This document shows, in pieces, positions 28,204 to 37,173 of a DNA stretch of 64,000 bases (within the stretch, counting starts at the first letter, position 1; each line of letters begins with the position of its first letter). A program made the translations under genes and the position numbers. Below the pieces are notes generated by a model. The model saw only the letters and a list, made by a program, of their open reading frames with translations, made no database searches and was not told the origin of the DNA. Source of the DNA: Pararhizobium_B sp963760965 (GTDB taxonomy: Bacteria > Pseudomonadota > Alphaproteobacteria > Rhizobiales > Rhizobiaceae). The DNA is taken from assembly GCA_963760965.1 (NCBI GenBank), contig CAVXEW010000004.1:31027-95026 (forward strand). Reading direction: 5' to 3'.

Positions 28204-30852
28204 TCACTCCGCGAGCGTACGGTCGACGATGTCGCTGACGTCCGCCGAAAGGCTGTCGCCGGCGGCGATCCGGCGCAGGGCGTCCTCCGCATGCGCGCGT
28301 CGTCCGGCCTCCAGCGAGCGCCATGAGCGCAGCGCAGTCAGCAGGCGGGAGGCGACCTGCGGGTTTCGCTTGTCGAGCGCCAGCACCTCGTCGGCGAGAA
28401 ACCGGTAGCCGGCGCCGTCGCGGCGGTTGAAGCCGGTCGGGTTGCCGGCCGCGAAGGCCCCGATCAGCGCGCGCAGGCGGTTCGGGTTCCCGCGCGAGAA
28501 GTGCGGGCCCTCCATCAGGGCCCGAACGCGCTCGAGGGTGCCGTCCCCGGGTGCCGTCGCCTGGATCGACAGCCACTTGTCGATCACCAGCGGGTTGTCG
28601 CGGAAGCGCGCCTCGAAGGCGGCGAGCGCCTCGGTCGCTGCCGTGCTGCCGGGAAAGTGGTGGACCAGCAGCATCAGCGACTGGCTGAGGTCGGTCATGT
28701 TGTCGGCCTGTTCGAACGCCGTCGCGGCCCGCAGCGGCGAGGCTTCGGCGACCGACAGGTAGGCGGTCGCCGCGTGGTGCAGCGCGCGGCGGCCGGCGCT
28801 CTCCGCGTCCGGGCTGTATGGACCGCTGCCCCGGACGGTCTCCAGCAGGCGCGTGAAGGTTGCCTGGCCCGTCTCCGCAACGAACCCGCGCACCCTCTCG
28901 CGTGCGGCGTGGATCGCATCGGGGTCGATGTCGTTGCCGAGCTCGCGCGCGATGTCCGTCTCGCCCGGAAGGCTGAGCACCTGCGCCCGGAAAGCCGGTT
29001 CGAGGCTCTGGTCGCTGGCCGTGGCGAGCAGCGCGTCCGTCAGCGCATCGTCCGCCTCCGGCTCCCTGCCGTCGCGCACGGCGCCGACTGCGCCCGCGAG
29101 GACGCGCATCGCGTATGAGTTGAGGGCCTGCCAGCGGGCGAAGGGATCGCTGTCGTGGCGGGCGAGGTGGGCGAGATCCGCCGGCGCCTGCTCGAAGTGA
29201 ATGTTCACCGGTGCCGAGAAGCCGCGGTTGATCGACAGCACCGGCCGCGAAGGAATGCCGTCGAACTGCACGGTCTGGCTGCGCGCGGTCAGGTGCAGCA
29301 CGTCGCCGCTCGCCCGGCCGCCCGAGATCGCCGTCGGCTCGGCCTCGCTTCCGTCGGACAGCACCAGGCCGAAGCGCAGGGGAATGTGCATGACCTCCTT
29401 GTTCGGCTGGCCCGGCGTCGGCGGCACCGACTGCTCGAAGGTCGCCGTGAAGCGCTGGGCGACCGGGTCCCAGAGCGTCGAGACGGTAACGACGGGCGTT
29501 CCCGCCTGGCGGTACCAGCGCGAGAACTGGCCGAGGTCCGCACCGTTCGCGTCCTCGAAGCAGGCGATGAAGTCCTCGATCGTCGCCGCCTGGCCGTCAT
29601 GGCGCTCGAAATAGAGGTCCATACCCTTCCGGAAGCCATCCTCGCCGAGGATCGTCGCGATCATCCGGACCACTTCCGATCCCTTCTCGTAGACGGTCGC
29701 GGTATAGAAGTTGCTGATCTCGCGGAACTGCTCCGGCCGCACGGGATGGGCGAGGGGCCCCGCGTCCTCGGGGAACTGGTGCGATTTCAGGAGCCGCACC
29801 TCCGCGATGCGCTTGACCGGCCGCGAGCGCTGGTCGGCGGAGAACTCGTGGTCGCGATAGACCGTCAGGCCTTCTTTCAGGCAGAGCTGGAACCAGTCGC
29901 GGCAGGTGATCCGGTTGCCGGTCCAGTTGTGGAAGTACTCGTGCGCGATGATCGCCTCGATATTGGCGTAGTCGCCGTCGGTCGCCGTCTCCGGGTCCGC
30001 GAGAACGTACTTGTCGTTGAAGACGTTGAGCCCCTTGTTCTCCATGGCGCCCATGTTGAAGTCCGAAACCGCGACGATCATGAAGATGTCGAGGTCGTAC
30101 TCGCGCCCGAACCGCTCCTCGTCCCAGCGCATGGCGCGCTTCAGCGAATCCATCGCGTAGGTCGCGCGCGGCTCCTTTCCGTGCTCGACGAAGATCTTCA
30201 GCGCGACCTCCCGTCCCGAGGCCGTGACGAAACTGTCCTCGACGACGCCGAGGTCGCCGGCGACGAGCGCGAACAGGTAGCTCGGCTTGGGGTGCGGATC
30301 GTGCCAGACCGCGTAGTGGCGGCCGTCGTCGAGATCGCCGCTTTCCTGCAGGTTGCCGTTGGACAGAAGCAGCGGCGCCGCGTCCTTCGCCGCCTCGATG
30401 CGCGTCGTGTAGACGGCCAGCACGTCCGGACGGTCGGGGAAGAAGGTGATGCGGCGGAAGCCCTCCGCCTCGCATTGCGTCGTGTAGACGCCCGAGGACT
30501 GGTAGAGACCCATCAGCTGCGTGTTGTCGGCGGGCGCCACTTCGGTGACGATCCTCACGGTGAACACCGCCTGTCCCGGCAAGCCCGGAAGGGTCAGCGT
30601 CGTCTCGCCTTTCTCGTATTCACCGGGGTCGCGTGCGACCCCGTCCACCTCGACGCCCTTCAGCCGGACCTCGTCACCGTCGAGCACGAGCGGAGCGTCG
30701 GCAGGAGCGCCCGGCCGCCGGCGGAGTCTCAGCGTGGAGACGACTTCCGTCCGCTTCGGGTCGAGCCGGAAGACGAGGTCGACCGTCTCGAGGATGAAGT
30801 CCGTCGGGCGGTAGTCGGAAAGGTGGAAGACGTGGCCGGTATCGGTGCGCAT
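28204..30852 (-). CDS. pepN: aminopeptidase N
   Basis: An 882-residue M1 zinc metallopeptidase that removes N-terminal residues from peptides in the cytoplasm. The substrate-anchoring GAMEN motif is at 268-272. The zinc site HEYFH is at 304-308, and the third ligand Glu327 is in KEGLT. A catalytic Tyr region (FYTATVYEKGSEVVRM) is present, as are the immunoglobulin-like and C-terminal helical domains. ATG 30852 (MRTDTGHVFHLSDYRPTDF) matches family starts; the open frame extends 27 codons further upstream without conservation. Confidence 0.95.
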   Translation of the reverse strand: MRTDTGHVFHLSDYRPTDFILETVDLVFRLDPKRTEVVSTLRLRRRPGAPADAPLVLDGDEVRLKGVEVDGVARDPGEYEKGETTLTLPGLPGQAVFTVRIVTEVAPADNTQLMGLYQSSGVYTTQCEAEGFRRITFFPDRPDVLAVYTTRIEAAKDAAPLLLSNGNLQESGDLDDGRHYAVWHDPHPKPSYLFALVAGDLGVVEDSFVTASGREVALKIFVEHGKEPRATYAMDSLKRAMRWDEERFGREYDLDIFMIVAVSDFNMGAMENKGLNVFNDKYVLADPETATDGDYANIEAIIAHEYFHNWTGNRITCRDWFQLCLKEGLTVYRDHEFSADQRSRPVKRIAEVRLLKSHQFPEDAGPLAHPVRPEQFREISNFYTATVYEKGSEVVRMIATILGEDGFRKGMDLYFERHDGQAATIEDFIACFEDANGADLGQFSRWYRQAGTPVVTVSTLWDPVAQRFTATFEQSVPPTPGQPNKEVMHIPLRFGLVLSDGSEAEPTAISGGRASGDVLHLTARSQTVQFDGIPSRPVLSINRGFSAPVNIHFEQAPADLAHLARHDSDPFARWQALNSYAMRVLAGAVGAVRDGREPEADDALTDALLATASDQSLEPAFRAQVLSLPGETDIARELGNDIDPDAIHAARERVRGFVAETGQATFTRLLETVRGSGPYSPDAESAGRRALHHAATAYLSVAEASPLRAATAFEQADNMTDLSQSLMLLVHHFPGSTAATEALAAFEARFRDNPLVIDKWLSIQATAPGDGTLERVRALMEGPHFSRGNPNRLRALIGAFAAGNPTGFNRRDGAGYRFLADEVLALDKRNPQVASRLLTALRSWRSLEAGRRAHAEDALRRIAAGDSLSADVSDIVDRTLAE

Positions 30853-31232
30853 GGCTTTTCTTGTTGTCCTGGAACGGTGGGGTCGGCTTTTCGGGCTCGC
30901 CCATTTAACTAGCGATCCGGAAGCGCCTTGCAAACCCGCGGAAACATCATTCCGCTTCCCGACGCGACTCCCGGACGCCCCCGCCGACCGTTGCGGGCGA
31001 CCGGAGGCCGCGCCGCTTTGTCCCGGCCATCTTGATCAGTGTCGCAATCGTTGAATAGAGTGGCGCCGCGGCGACCACTGGAGAGGGCCCGCGCGCGTTT
31101 TCCGGCGGCTTGCCGGATCAAACGGCCGCGCGAGCTCTCGACTTTCGGTCCCGGGTGCTTAGATTTCCGGAATGTTTCTCCGGTTGATGCCGCGCTCAAC
31201 CAATCGATCACGCCAGGAACAACAGGTTTGGG
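30853..31232. other. 380-bp divergent intergenic region
   Basis: This lies between divergently transcribed pepN and the xanthine-dehydrogenase-type gene. I found no gene, no strong inverted repeat and no convincing promoter beyond weak TTGATC-like boxes near 31031. It presumably holds both promoters. Confidence 0.3.
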
Positions 31233-33533
31233 ATGAATATCGCTACACCGAAATTCGGAGTGGGAGCGTCCGCGCTTCGCAAGGAAGACGCACCGCTCAT
31301 CACCGGCAGGGGCCAGTACACGGACGATATTCACAAGGACGGCGAGCTGCACGCCTACGTCTTGCGTTCGCCCTACGCCGCCGCCGCATTCACCATCACC
31401 TCGACCGAGGAGGCGGCGAAGGCCGAGGGCGTCAGTCTCGTGCTGACCGCCGCCGACATTGCCCATATCGGCCCGGTGAAGTGCCAGGGCCGGGCGACGC
31501 AGCCCGACGGAACCGTCCACGAGGTGCGCGAGCAGCCGGTCCTTTGCGACGGACGGGTGCATTTCGTCGGCGACGCGATTGCCTTCGTCGTCGCCGACAC
31601 GGCGACCCATGCGCGCGATGCCGCCGAACTGATCGAGGTCGACTGGGAGATGGGCGAGGCGGTCTCGGACACGGCGGCCGCGCTTCAGGACGGCGCACCG
31701 CTCGTATGGCCCGAACTCGGCACCAACAAGGTCTACACCTACAGGATCGGCGATGCGGCCGCCAGCGACGAGGCCTTCGCCCGGGCCGCCCATGTCAGCG
31801 AGATTTCCTTCACGAACAACCGGCTCATCTCCAACTACATGGAGCCGCGCGCCGCCATCGGCGAATGGGATGCCGGGAAGGAGCGCTATGTGCTCACCAG
31901 CGGCTCTCAGGGCGTTCACGGCCTGCGCGACACCATCGCCCGGGACAATTTCGGCGTCGCCCCCGACAAGGTGCGCGTCATCACGCGCGACGTCGGCGGC
32001 GGGTTCGGCACCAAGGCCTTCAACTATCGCGAATATCCGCTGGTGCTCGAGGCGGCGAAGCGCCTCGGCAAGCCGGTGAAGTGGGTCGGCGACCGGACGG
32101 AGCATTTCCTGAGCGACAGCCACGGCCGCGACAACCTCGTCCATGCCAGCATGGCCATGGACGCCGACGGCCGGTTCCTCGCCTTCAGGGTCGACCTCAA
32201 GGCGAACATGGGGGCCTATCTCTCGCAGTTCGGCCCCATGATCCCGGTGATCGGCGTGTCCATGACGACAGGCCTCTACGACATCGCGACCATCGACGTC
32301 ACGGTGACCGGCGTCTACACCAACACGGTGCCCGTCGACGCCTATCGCGGCGCCGGCCGCCCGGAGGCCGCCTATCTGATCGAGCGCCTGGTCGATACCT
32401 GCGCCCGCGACCTCGGCCTGCCGGCGGAGGAAATCCGCCGCCGCAATTTCATTCGTCCGGAAGATTTCCCCTACCGCACGGCCACCGGCCGGCTCTACGA
32501 CGTCGGCGAATTCGACGGCCACATGACGCAGGCCATGGAGCGCGCCGGCTGGGCCGGCTTCGAGGAGCGTGCCGAAGAGGCGAAGTCGCGCGGCAGGATC
32601 CGCGGCATCGGCATGGCGACCTATATCGAGGCCTGCGCCTTCGCCGGCTCGGAGGCCGCGAGGGTGCAGCTCGACGAGGACGGAACCATCACGCTCTTCA
32701 TAGGGACGCAGACGAACGGCCAGGGCCATTCAACGGCCTACAGCCAGTTCATCGCCGAGAAGATCGGCATCGACTTCGACAGGATCGTCGTACGCCAGGG
32801 CGATACGGACGAACTGCCGACCGGCGGCGGCACGGGCGGCTCGCGTTCGATCCCGCTCGGCGGCGTCTCCGTCAGCCGCGCCAGCGAGACGCTGGCCGAC
32901 AAGATGCGCAGGATCGCGGCCGACGAGCTCGAGGCGTCGGCCGGCGACATCGAGCTCGTCGACGGAGAGGCCCGCATCGTCGGCACCGATCGCAAGATCA
33001 GCTATGCCGATCTCGCAAGGGCCGCCAAGTCGGCGGATGACCTGAAGGCAGAGGCAGACGTCAAGCAGGACGAGTGCACCTATCCGAACGGCACCCACAT
33101 CTGCGAGGTGGAGATCGACCCCGACACGGGCACGACCGAGATCGTGAACTACACGATCGTCGACGACTTCGGCGTGACGGTGAACCCGGTCCTGCTGGTC
33201 GGGCAGGTCCACGGAGGCGCCGTCCAGGGCATCGGCCAGGCGCTGACGGAGGGCGCAGTCTACGACGACGACGGCCAGCTCGTCACGGCGAGCTTCATGG
33301 ACTACGCCGTGCCGCGCGCCGACACGGTGCCGTCTTTCCACTTCGAGACCCGCAACGTGCCCTCCACGACCAACGCGCTCGGCATCAAGGGTGCCGGCGA
33401 GGCGGCCACGATCGGCTCCACGCCGGCGACGATGAATGCCGTGGTGGACGCGCTCTACCGCGCCTGCGGAAGGGCCGACATCGAGATGCCGGCGACGCCG
33501 CAGCGCATCTGGCAGGCAATCCACGAGGGCTGA
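31233..33533 (+). CDS. xanthine dehydrogenase/form II CoxL-type molybdopterin-binding subunit
   Basis: A 766-residue large subunit of the xanthine oxidase family. N-terminal ALRKEDAPLITGRGQYTDDI and the cofactor-binding stretches GGGFGTKAF, GQGHSTAYSQ and KGAGEAATIG are present. The active-site loop is AYRGAGR (370-376), the form II type; true CO dehydrogenases have AYXCSFR, so CO oxidation is unlikely. The substrate is probably an aldehyde or heterocycle, not decidable here. The FAD and [2Fe-2S] subunits normally encoded beside it are absent from the window. Confidence 0.85.
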   Translation: MNIATPKFGVGASALRKEDAPLITGRGQYTDDIHKDGELHAYVLRSPYAAAAFTITSTEEAAKAEGVSLVLTAADIAHIGPVKCQGRATQPDGTVHEVREQPVLCDGRVHFVGDAIAFVVADTATHARDAAELIEVDWEMGEAVSDTAAALQDGAPLVWPELGTNKVYTYRIGDAAASDEAFARAAHVSEISFTNNRLISNYMEPRAAIGEWDAGKERYVLTSGSQGVHGLRDTIARDNFGVAPDKVRVITRDVGGGFGTKAFNYREYPLVLEAAKRLGKPVKWVGDRTEHFLSDSHGRDNLVHASMAMDADGRFLAFRVDLKANMGAYLSQFGPMIPVIGVSMTTGLYDIATIDVTVTGVYTNTVPVDAYRGAGRPEAAYLIERLVDTCARDLGLPAEEIRRRNFIRPEDFPYRTATGRLYDVGEFDGHMTQAMERAGWAGFEERAEEAKSRGRIRGIGMATYIEACAFAGSEAARVQLDEDGTITLFIGTQTNGQGHSTAYSQFIAEKIGIDFDRIVVRQGDTDELPTGGGTGGSRSIPLGGVSVSRASETLADKMRRIAADELEASAGDIELVDGEARIVGTDRKISYADLARAAKSADDLKAEADVKQDECTYPNGTHICEVEIDPDTGTTEIVNYTIVDDFGVTVNPVLLVGQVHGGAVQGIGQALTEGAVYDDDGQLVTASFMDYAVPRADTVPSFHFETRNVPSTTNALGIKGAGEAATIGSTPATMNAVVDALYRACGRADIEMPATPQRIWQAIHEG

Positions 33534-33651
33534 AGGCCGGCACAGGGGGGCGGGCGATCATTTTTGGTGGTCGGCCCCTCACGAAAATTGATGGAACGCC
33601 GCGCGAAAACGGGTCTATGTAGGGGGACGTCTCTTCCTTCCGGACAGGCTC

Positions 33652-34641
33652 GTGCCCGCTTCTTTCGACATTCCAGCCGCTTCGGACCGCGCCGCGGCGC
33701 CGTCCGCCGCCGATGCGCAGAACCCGATGAAGGCGATCCTTCTGAAGGTCTGCTCGGTCACCGTCTTCGTCGGCATGTCCACCTGCATCAAGGCCGCCGG
33801 CGACGGCCTGCCCCCGGGGCAGATCGTCTTCTTCCGCTCCGCCTTCGCCATGGTGCCGATCCTGGCATGGCTCGCCCTCCACGGGCAGTTGCGAACCGTG
33901 TTCGCGACGAAGAGACCGGCCTCGCATCTCCTGCGCGGCCTCGTCGGCGTCACCTCCATGGGATTCAGCTTCTACGGCCTCACGCTGCTGCCGCTGCCCG
34001 ACGCCATAGCCATCGGCTATGCCAGCCCCCTTATCGCGGTGATCTTCGCGGCGCTCTTCCTGCGGGAGACCGTGCGCATCTTCCGCTGGTCGGCGGTCCT
34101 CGTCGGCCTGACCGGCGTGATGATCATCTGCTGGCCGAAGCTGACGCTGTTCGGGCACGAGGGCCTCGGCTCGGCCGAAGCGCTCGGCGCGGTCGCGCTG
34201 CTGGTCGCGGCCGTCCTCGGCGCGACGGCGATGATCCTCGTGCGCCGCCTGATCAGGACGGAGAAGACGCCGACGATCGTGCTCTACTTCTCTCTCAATT
34301 CCTCGCTTCTGGCTCTGCTCACGATCCCTTTCGGCTGGGCCGCGCTCGACCTGCGCACCGCGTCGCTGCTGATCGCCGCCGGCATCTTCGGCGGTGCCGG
34401 CCAGATCCTGCTCACCCACAGCTATCGTTTCGCCGACGTCTCCACGATCGCCCCGTTCGAGTACACCTCGATCCTGCTCGGGATCGCCATCGGCTATCTG
34501 CTTTTCGCCGAGGTGCCGACCTGGACGATGCTGCTCGGCACCTGCATCGTCGTCGCCGCCGGCATCTTCGTCATCTTCCGGGAGCGCCAGGTCGGCATCC
34601 GCCGCCGCGGCGCGCGGCGGGCGATGACGCCCCAGGGCTGA
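33652..34641 (+). CDS. EamA/DMT-family transporter
   Basis: A protein of up to 329 residues with ten predicted helices in two EamA repeats (GQIVFFRSAFAMVPILAWLA ... GVTSMGFSFYGLTLLPLPDA ... YASPLIAVIFAALFLRE; second half LLIAAGIFGGAGQILLTHSY ... PFEYTSILLGIAIGYLLFAE). Such proteins export metabolites or amino acids; the substrate is unknown. GTG 33652 gives a soluble 25-residue leader; ATG 33727 (MKAILLKVCSVTVF) is equally plausible. It ends 22 bp from the convergent MFS gene. Confidence 0.85.
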   Translation: MPASFDIPAASDRAAAPSAADAQNPMKAILLKVCSVTVFVGMSTCIKAAGDGLPPGQIVFFRSAFAMVPILAWLALHGQLRTVFATKRPASHLLRGLVGVTSMGFSFYGLTLLPLPDAIAIGYASPLIAVIFAALFLRETVRIFRWSAVLVGLTGVMIICWPKLTLFGHEGLGSAEALGAVALLVAAVLGATAMILVRRLIRTEKTPTIVLYFSLNSSLLALLTIPFGWAALDLRTASLLIAAGIFGGAGQILLTHSYRFADVSTIAPFEYTSILLGIAIGYLLFAEVPTWTMLLGTCIVVAAGIFVIFRERQVGIRRRGARRAMTPQG

Positions 34642-34663
34642 GCCGCCACCCGCACGATGGTCC

Positions 34664-35935
34664 TCAGGCCTGTCCGGCCGCCTCCTCGGCGGGCGCGGCT
34701 TCGCTGCGGGGGTCGATCTCGTAGAGCTGCGGCGTCTGCGCCTTGGCGAAGGGGATCGCCTGGAACTCCGTGCGTTCCTGCTCGGTGACGACGGCCCGCC
34801 GCGTGCTGCGGTAGAATGCATAGGCCGAGTAGAGCGCGAATGCCCCGCCGATGGAGATGAAGAGCCCCGACGTACCGATGACGTCCATGAGGTAGCCGGC
34901 GACGAGGGGGCCGAGCATGGTGCCTCCGCCGTAGATGATCAGCAGGCCGCTCGACACCTCCACGAACTCGTCCGCCTCGGCGTAGTCGTTGGCGTGCGCG
35001 ACGTTGAGCGAATAAATCGGATAGAGCACGGAGCCGAGCAGGAACACCACGGCGAAGAAGATGATCTTCACATGCGTTCCGACGAGCGCGGCGATCGCCG
35101 AAAGCGTGAGGCCGACGATGCCGGCGAAGACCATGACGTAGCGCCGGTCGACCTTGTCGGAAACACGGCCGAGCGGGATCTGGAAGATCGCGCCGCCGAT
35201 CATCGCGGCGGCGAGCATGGTGGCGCCCTCTATCGTGGAAAGGCCGCTGTTCTGGCTGTAGACGGGCGCGAGGTTTCCCCAGGTGCCGGCGATCATGCCC
35301 GCGAGGAACGAGCCGACGACGGCTGCCGGCGAGTGATGGAACAGCCGCCCGAGGCGGAACTTCGACTGCGTCAGCGGCCGCGGAGACTGCGCGTTGGACA
35401 GGCCTGTCGGGATCAGTGCCAGCGAGTAGATGATGGCGCAGACGATGAAGAGCGTCAGGTTGAGCGGGCTGCCGAGCGGCACGATGTACTGGCCCGCCAT
35501 CAGCGCGAGCATGGAGATCACCATGTAGACGGAGAACACCGTCCCGCGCGTCTCGTTGGTCACCTTCTCGTTGAGCCAGCTTTCGATGACCATGTAGCCG
35601 CCGGCGATCGAGAAGCCGGCAATGGCACGGAACGCGATCCAGGCGGCAGGCTGGATGACGAGGGCGTGCATCAGCAGCGAGATCGACATCAGCGCCGTCA
35701 GCACCCCGAAGACGCGCACGTGGCCGACGCGCATCACCAGCTTCGGCGTGATGATGCAGCTTGCCGTGAAGGCGAGCGCATAGCTGGTGGCGATCAGGGA
35801 GATGGTGAAGGTGGACCAGCCTTCGGCGACTGCCCTCAGCGGAAGAAGGTAGCCGGCGAGGCCGCCGGCCAGCAGCATGAAGAAGGTGGAGAAGAGCAGG
35901 CTGGCGACAGGCAGGATGCTGGACAGCATGAACAC
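34664..35935 (-). CDS. MFS transporter
   Basis: A 423-residue protein with twelve predicted helices. MFS signatures include the loop GRVSDKVDRRYVM between helices 8 and 9, GGYMVIESWLNEKVTNETRG after helix 5, and a hydrophilic C-terminal tail of ~50 residues. The ESWLN-containing stretch is typical of the YcaD-like MFS subgroup. The substrate is unknown. ATG 35935 or 35929 may be the start. Confidence 0.85.
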   Translation of the reverse strand: MFMLSSILPVASLLFSTFFMLLAGGLAGYLLPLRAVAEGWSTFTISLIATSYALAFTASCIITPKLVMRVGHVRVFGVLTALMSISLLMHALVIQPAAWIAFRAIAGFSIAGGYMVIESWLNEKVTNETRGTVFSVYMVISMLALMAGQYIVPLGSPLNLTLFIVCAIIYSLALIPTGLSNAQSPRPLTQSKFRLGRLFHHSPAAVVGSFLAGMIAGTWGNLAPVYSQNSGLSTIEGATMLAAAMIGGAIFQIPLGRVSDKVDRRYVMVFAGIVGLTLSAIAALVGTHVKIIFFAVVFLLGSVLYPIYSLNVAHANDYAEADEFVEVSSGLLIIYGGGTMLGPLVAGYLMDVIGTSGLFISIGGAFALYSAYAFYRSTRRAVVTEQERTEFQAIPFAKAQTPQLYEIDPRSEAAPAEEAAGQA

Positions 35936-36090
35936 TCCTGAGGGAGGGGGCGGGGATACGGCGACGGCCGGCGTCTCTCGCCCGCGGAGACTCGATAGTG
36001 GCTCGATGCTTCAGATCGAGGCGGAATTCAAGGGATCATGCCGGGAAATTTCAGCGAGCGCACACCCGCGCGCGGCAGGCGCGGCGCGCT

Positions 36091-36987
36091 TCAGGAACCT
36101 CCCGAAAGTTCGTCCAGCCTTACCCGGATCTCGAGAAAATCCTGCCAGGCCAGCCGTTTGTGCGCGGGATTGCGCAGCAGGTAGGCGGGATGGAGCGTCG
36201 GCATCGCCGGCACCTTGCGTTCGCCGAGCGAATATTCGTCCCATGTGCCGCGCACGGACAGGATGCCGCGGCTGGTGTTCATCATCGCCTTGTTCGACAC
36301 GTTGCCGAGGAAGACGATCAGCTTCGGATCGGCAAGCTGGATGTGCCGCTGGATGAACGGGAGGCAGAGCTCGATCTCGTGCGGCGTCGGGTTGCGGTTG
36401 CCCGGCGGGCGCCAGGGGATCATGTTCGTGATGTATGCGCTGCGCCGGTCGAGCCCGATGGCGGCGAGCATGCGGTCGAGCAACTGCCCGGCGCGGCCGA
36501 CGAAGGGCAGGCCCTGGATGTCCTCCTCGCGTCCCGGGGCCTCGCCGACGAACATGATGTCGGCTTCCGGGTTGCCGTCGGCGAATACGGCGCTCCGGGC
36601 GCTGTAGCGCAGGTTGCAACCGGTGAAACCGTCGAGCGCAGCCTTCAGCGCGTCGAGCGACGAAGCCTCGGCCGCCACCGCGCGGGCGTCGAGCACGGCC
36701 TTCTCGTCGGGCACGGCGATCTGTCCGGCAGCGGGTTGAGTGGCCGCCGGCCGCGGCGATGCCGGCGCGGCGTCCCGCCTGCCGGCGGGGCGGTCCTGCG
36801 ATGCTCCCGGGCCCGCTTCGGCCGTGGCTCCGGCGGCCTGCGGCAGGTCCTCCGGCCGGTCGCCGGCCGGTGCCTCCGCGAAACGGTCGACCGGCGCCTC
36901 CTCGATCAGGCAGTCGACCCCGGCCTCCGCGTAGAAACGCAGGATCGATTCGAGTTCCGCGGCGCTGGGGATCGGTTCCGTCGACAT
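36091..36987 (-). CDS. uracil-DNA glycosylase, family 4/5 type
   Basis: A 298-residue DNA repair enzyme that removes uracil. The catalytic core has GEAPGREEDIQGLPFVGRAG (motif 1), YITNMIPWRPPGNRNPTPHE, LIVFLGNVSNKAMM and the C-terminal HPAYLLRNP. A flexible Ala/Pro/Arg-rich N-terminal region (about residues 30-100) precedes it, common in alphaproteobacterial members. The Cys residues expected for the [4Fe-4S] cluster are partly visible (GCNLRYSARS, ELCLPF). ATG 36987 is preferred; ATG 37017 would add ten residues. Confidence 0.88.
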   Translation of the reverse strand: MSTEPIPSAAELESILRFYAEAGVDCLIEEAPVDRFAEAPAGDRPEDLPQAAGATAEAGPGASQDRPAGRRDAAPASPRPAATQPAAGQIAVPDEKAVLDARAVAAEASSLDALKAALDGFTGCNLRYSARSAVFADGNPEADIMFVGEAPGREEDIQGLPFVGRAGQLLDRMLAAIGLDRRSAYITNMIPWRPPGNRNPTPHEIELCLPFIQRHIQLADPKLIVFLGNVSNKAMMNTSRGILSVRGTWDEYSLGERKVPAMPTLHPAYLLRNPAHKRLAWQDFLEIRVRLDELSGGS

Positions 36988-37173
36988 CCCGGCACTCTTA
37001 GAACCTTTCACGGTCATACGGAAGCATTCTGCCACGGCGGATTTGCGCCAGTGCCGGTCCGGGGCGGTTCCGGCGGCGAAACGGGGCCGTCCGCCTCGAC
37101 ATTCGCTGCGGCTTTTGACAAACAGAAGCGGAAGGGACCGCGCGGCCGGGCCGCCGAAACGAGGAAACGCCAC

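Noticed and set aside
31233..33533. Aerobic carbon monoxide dehydrogenase
   Set aside because: The active-site loop is AYRGAGR (form II), not the AYXCSFR loop of true CO dehydrogenases, and coxM/coxS are absent.
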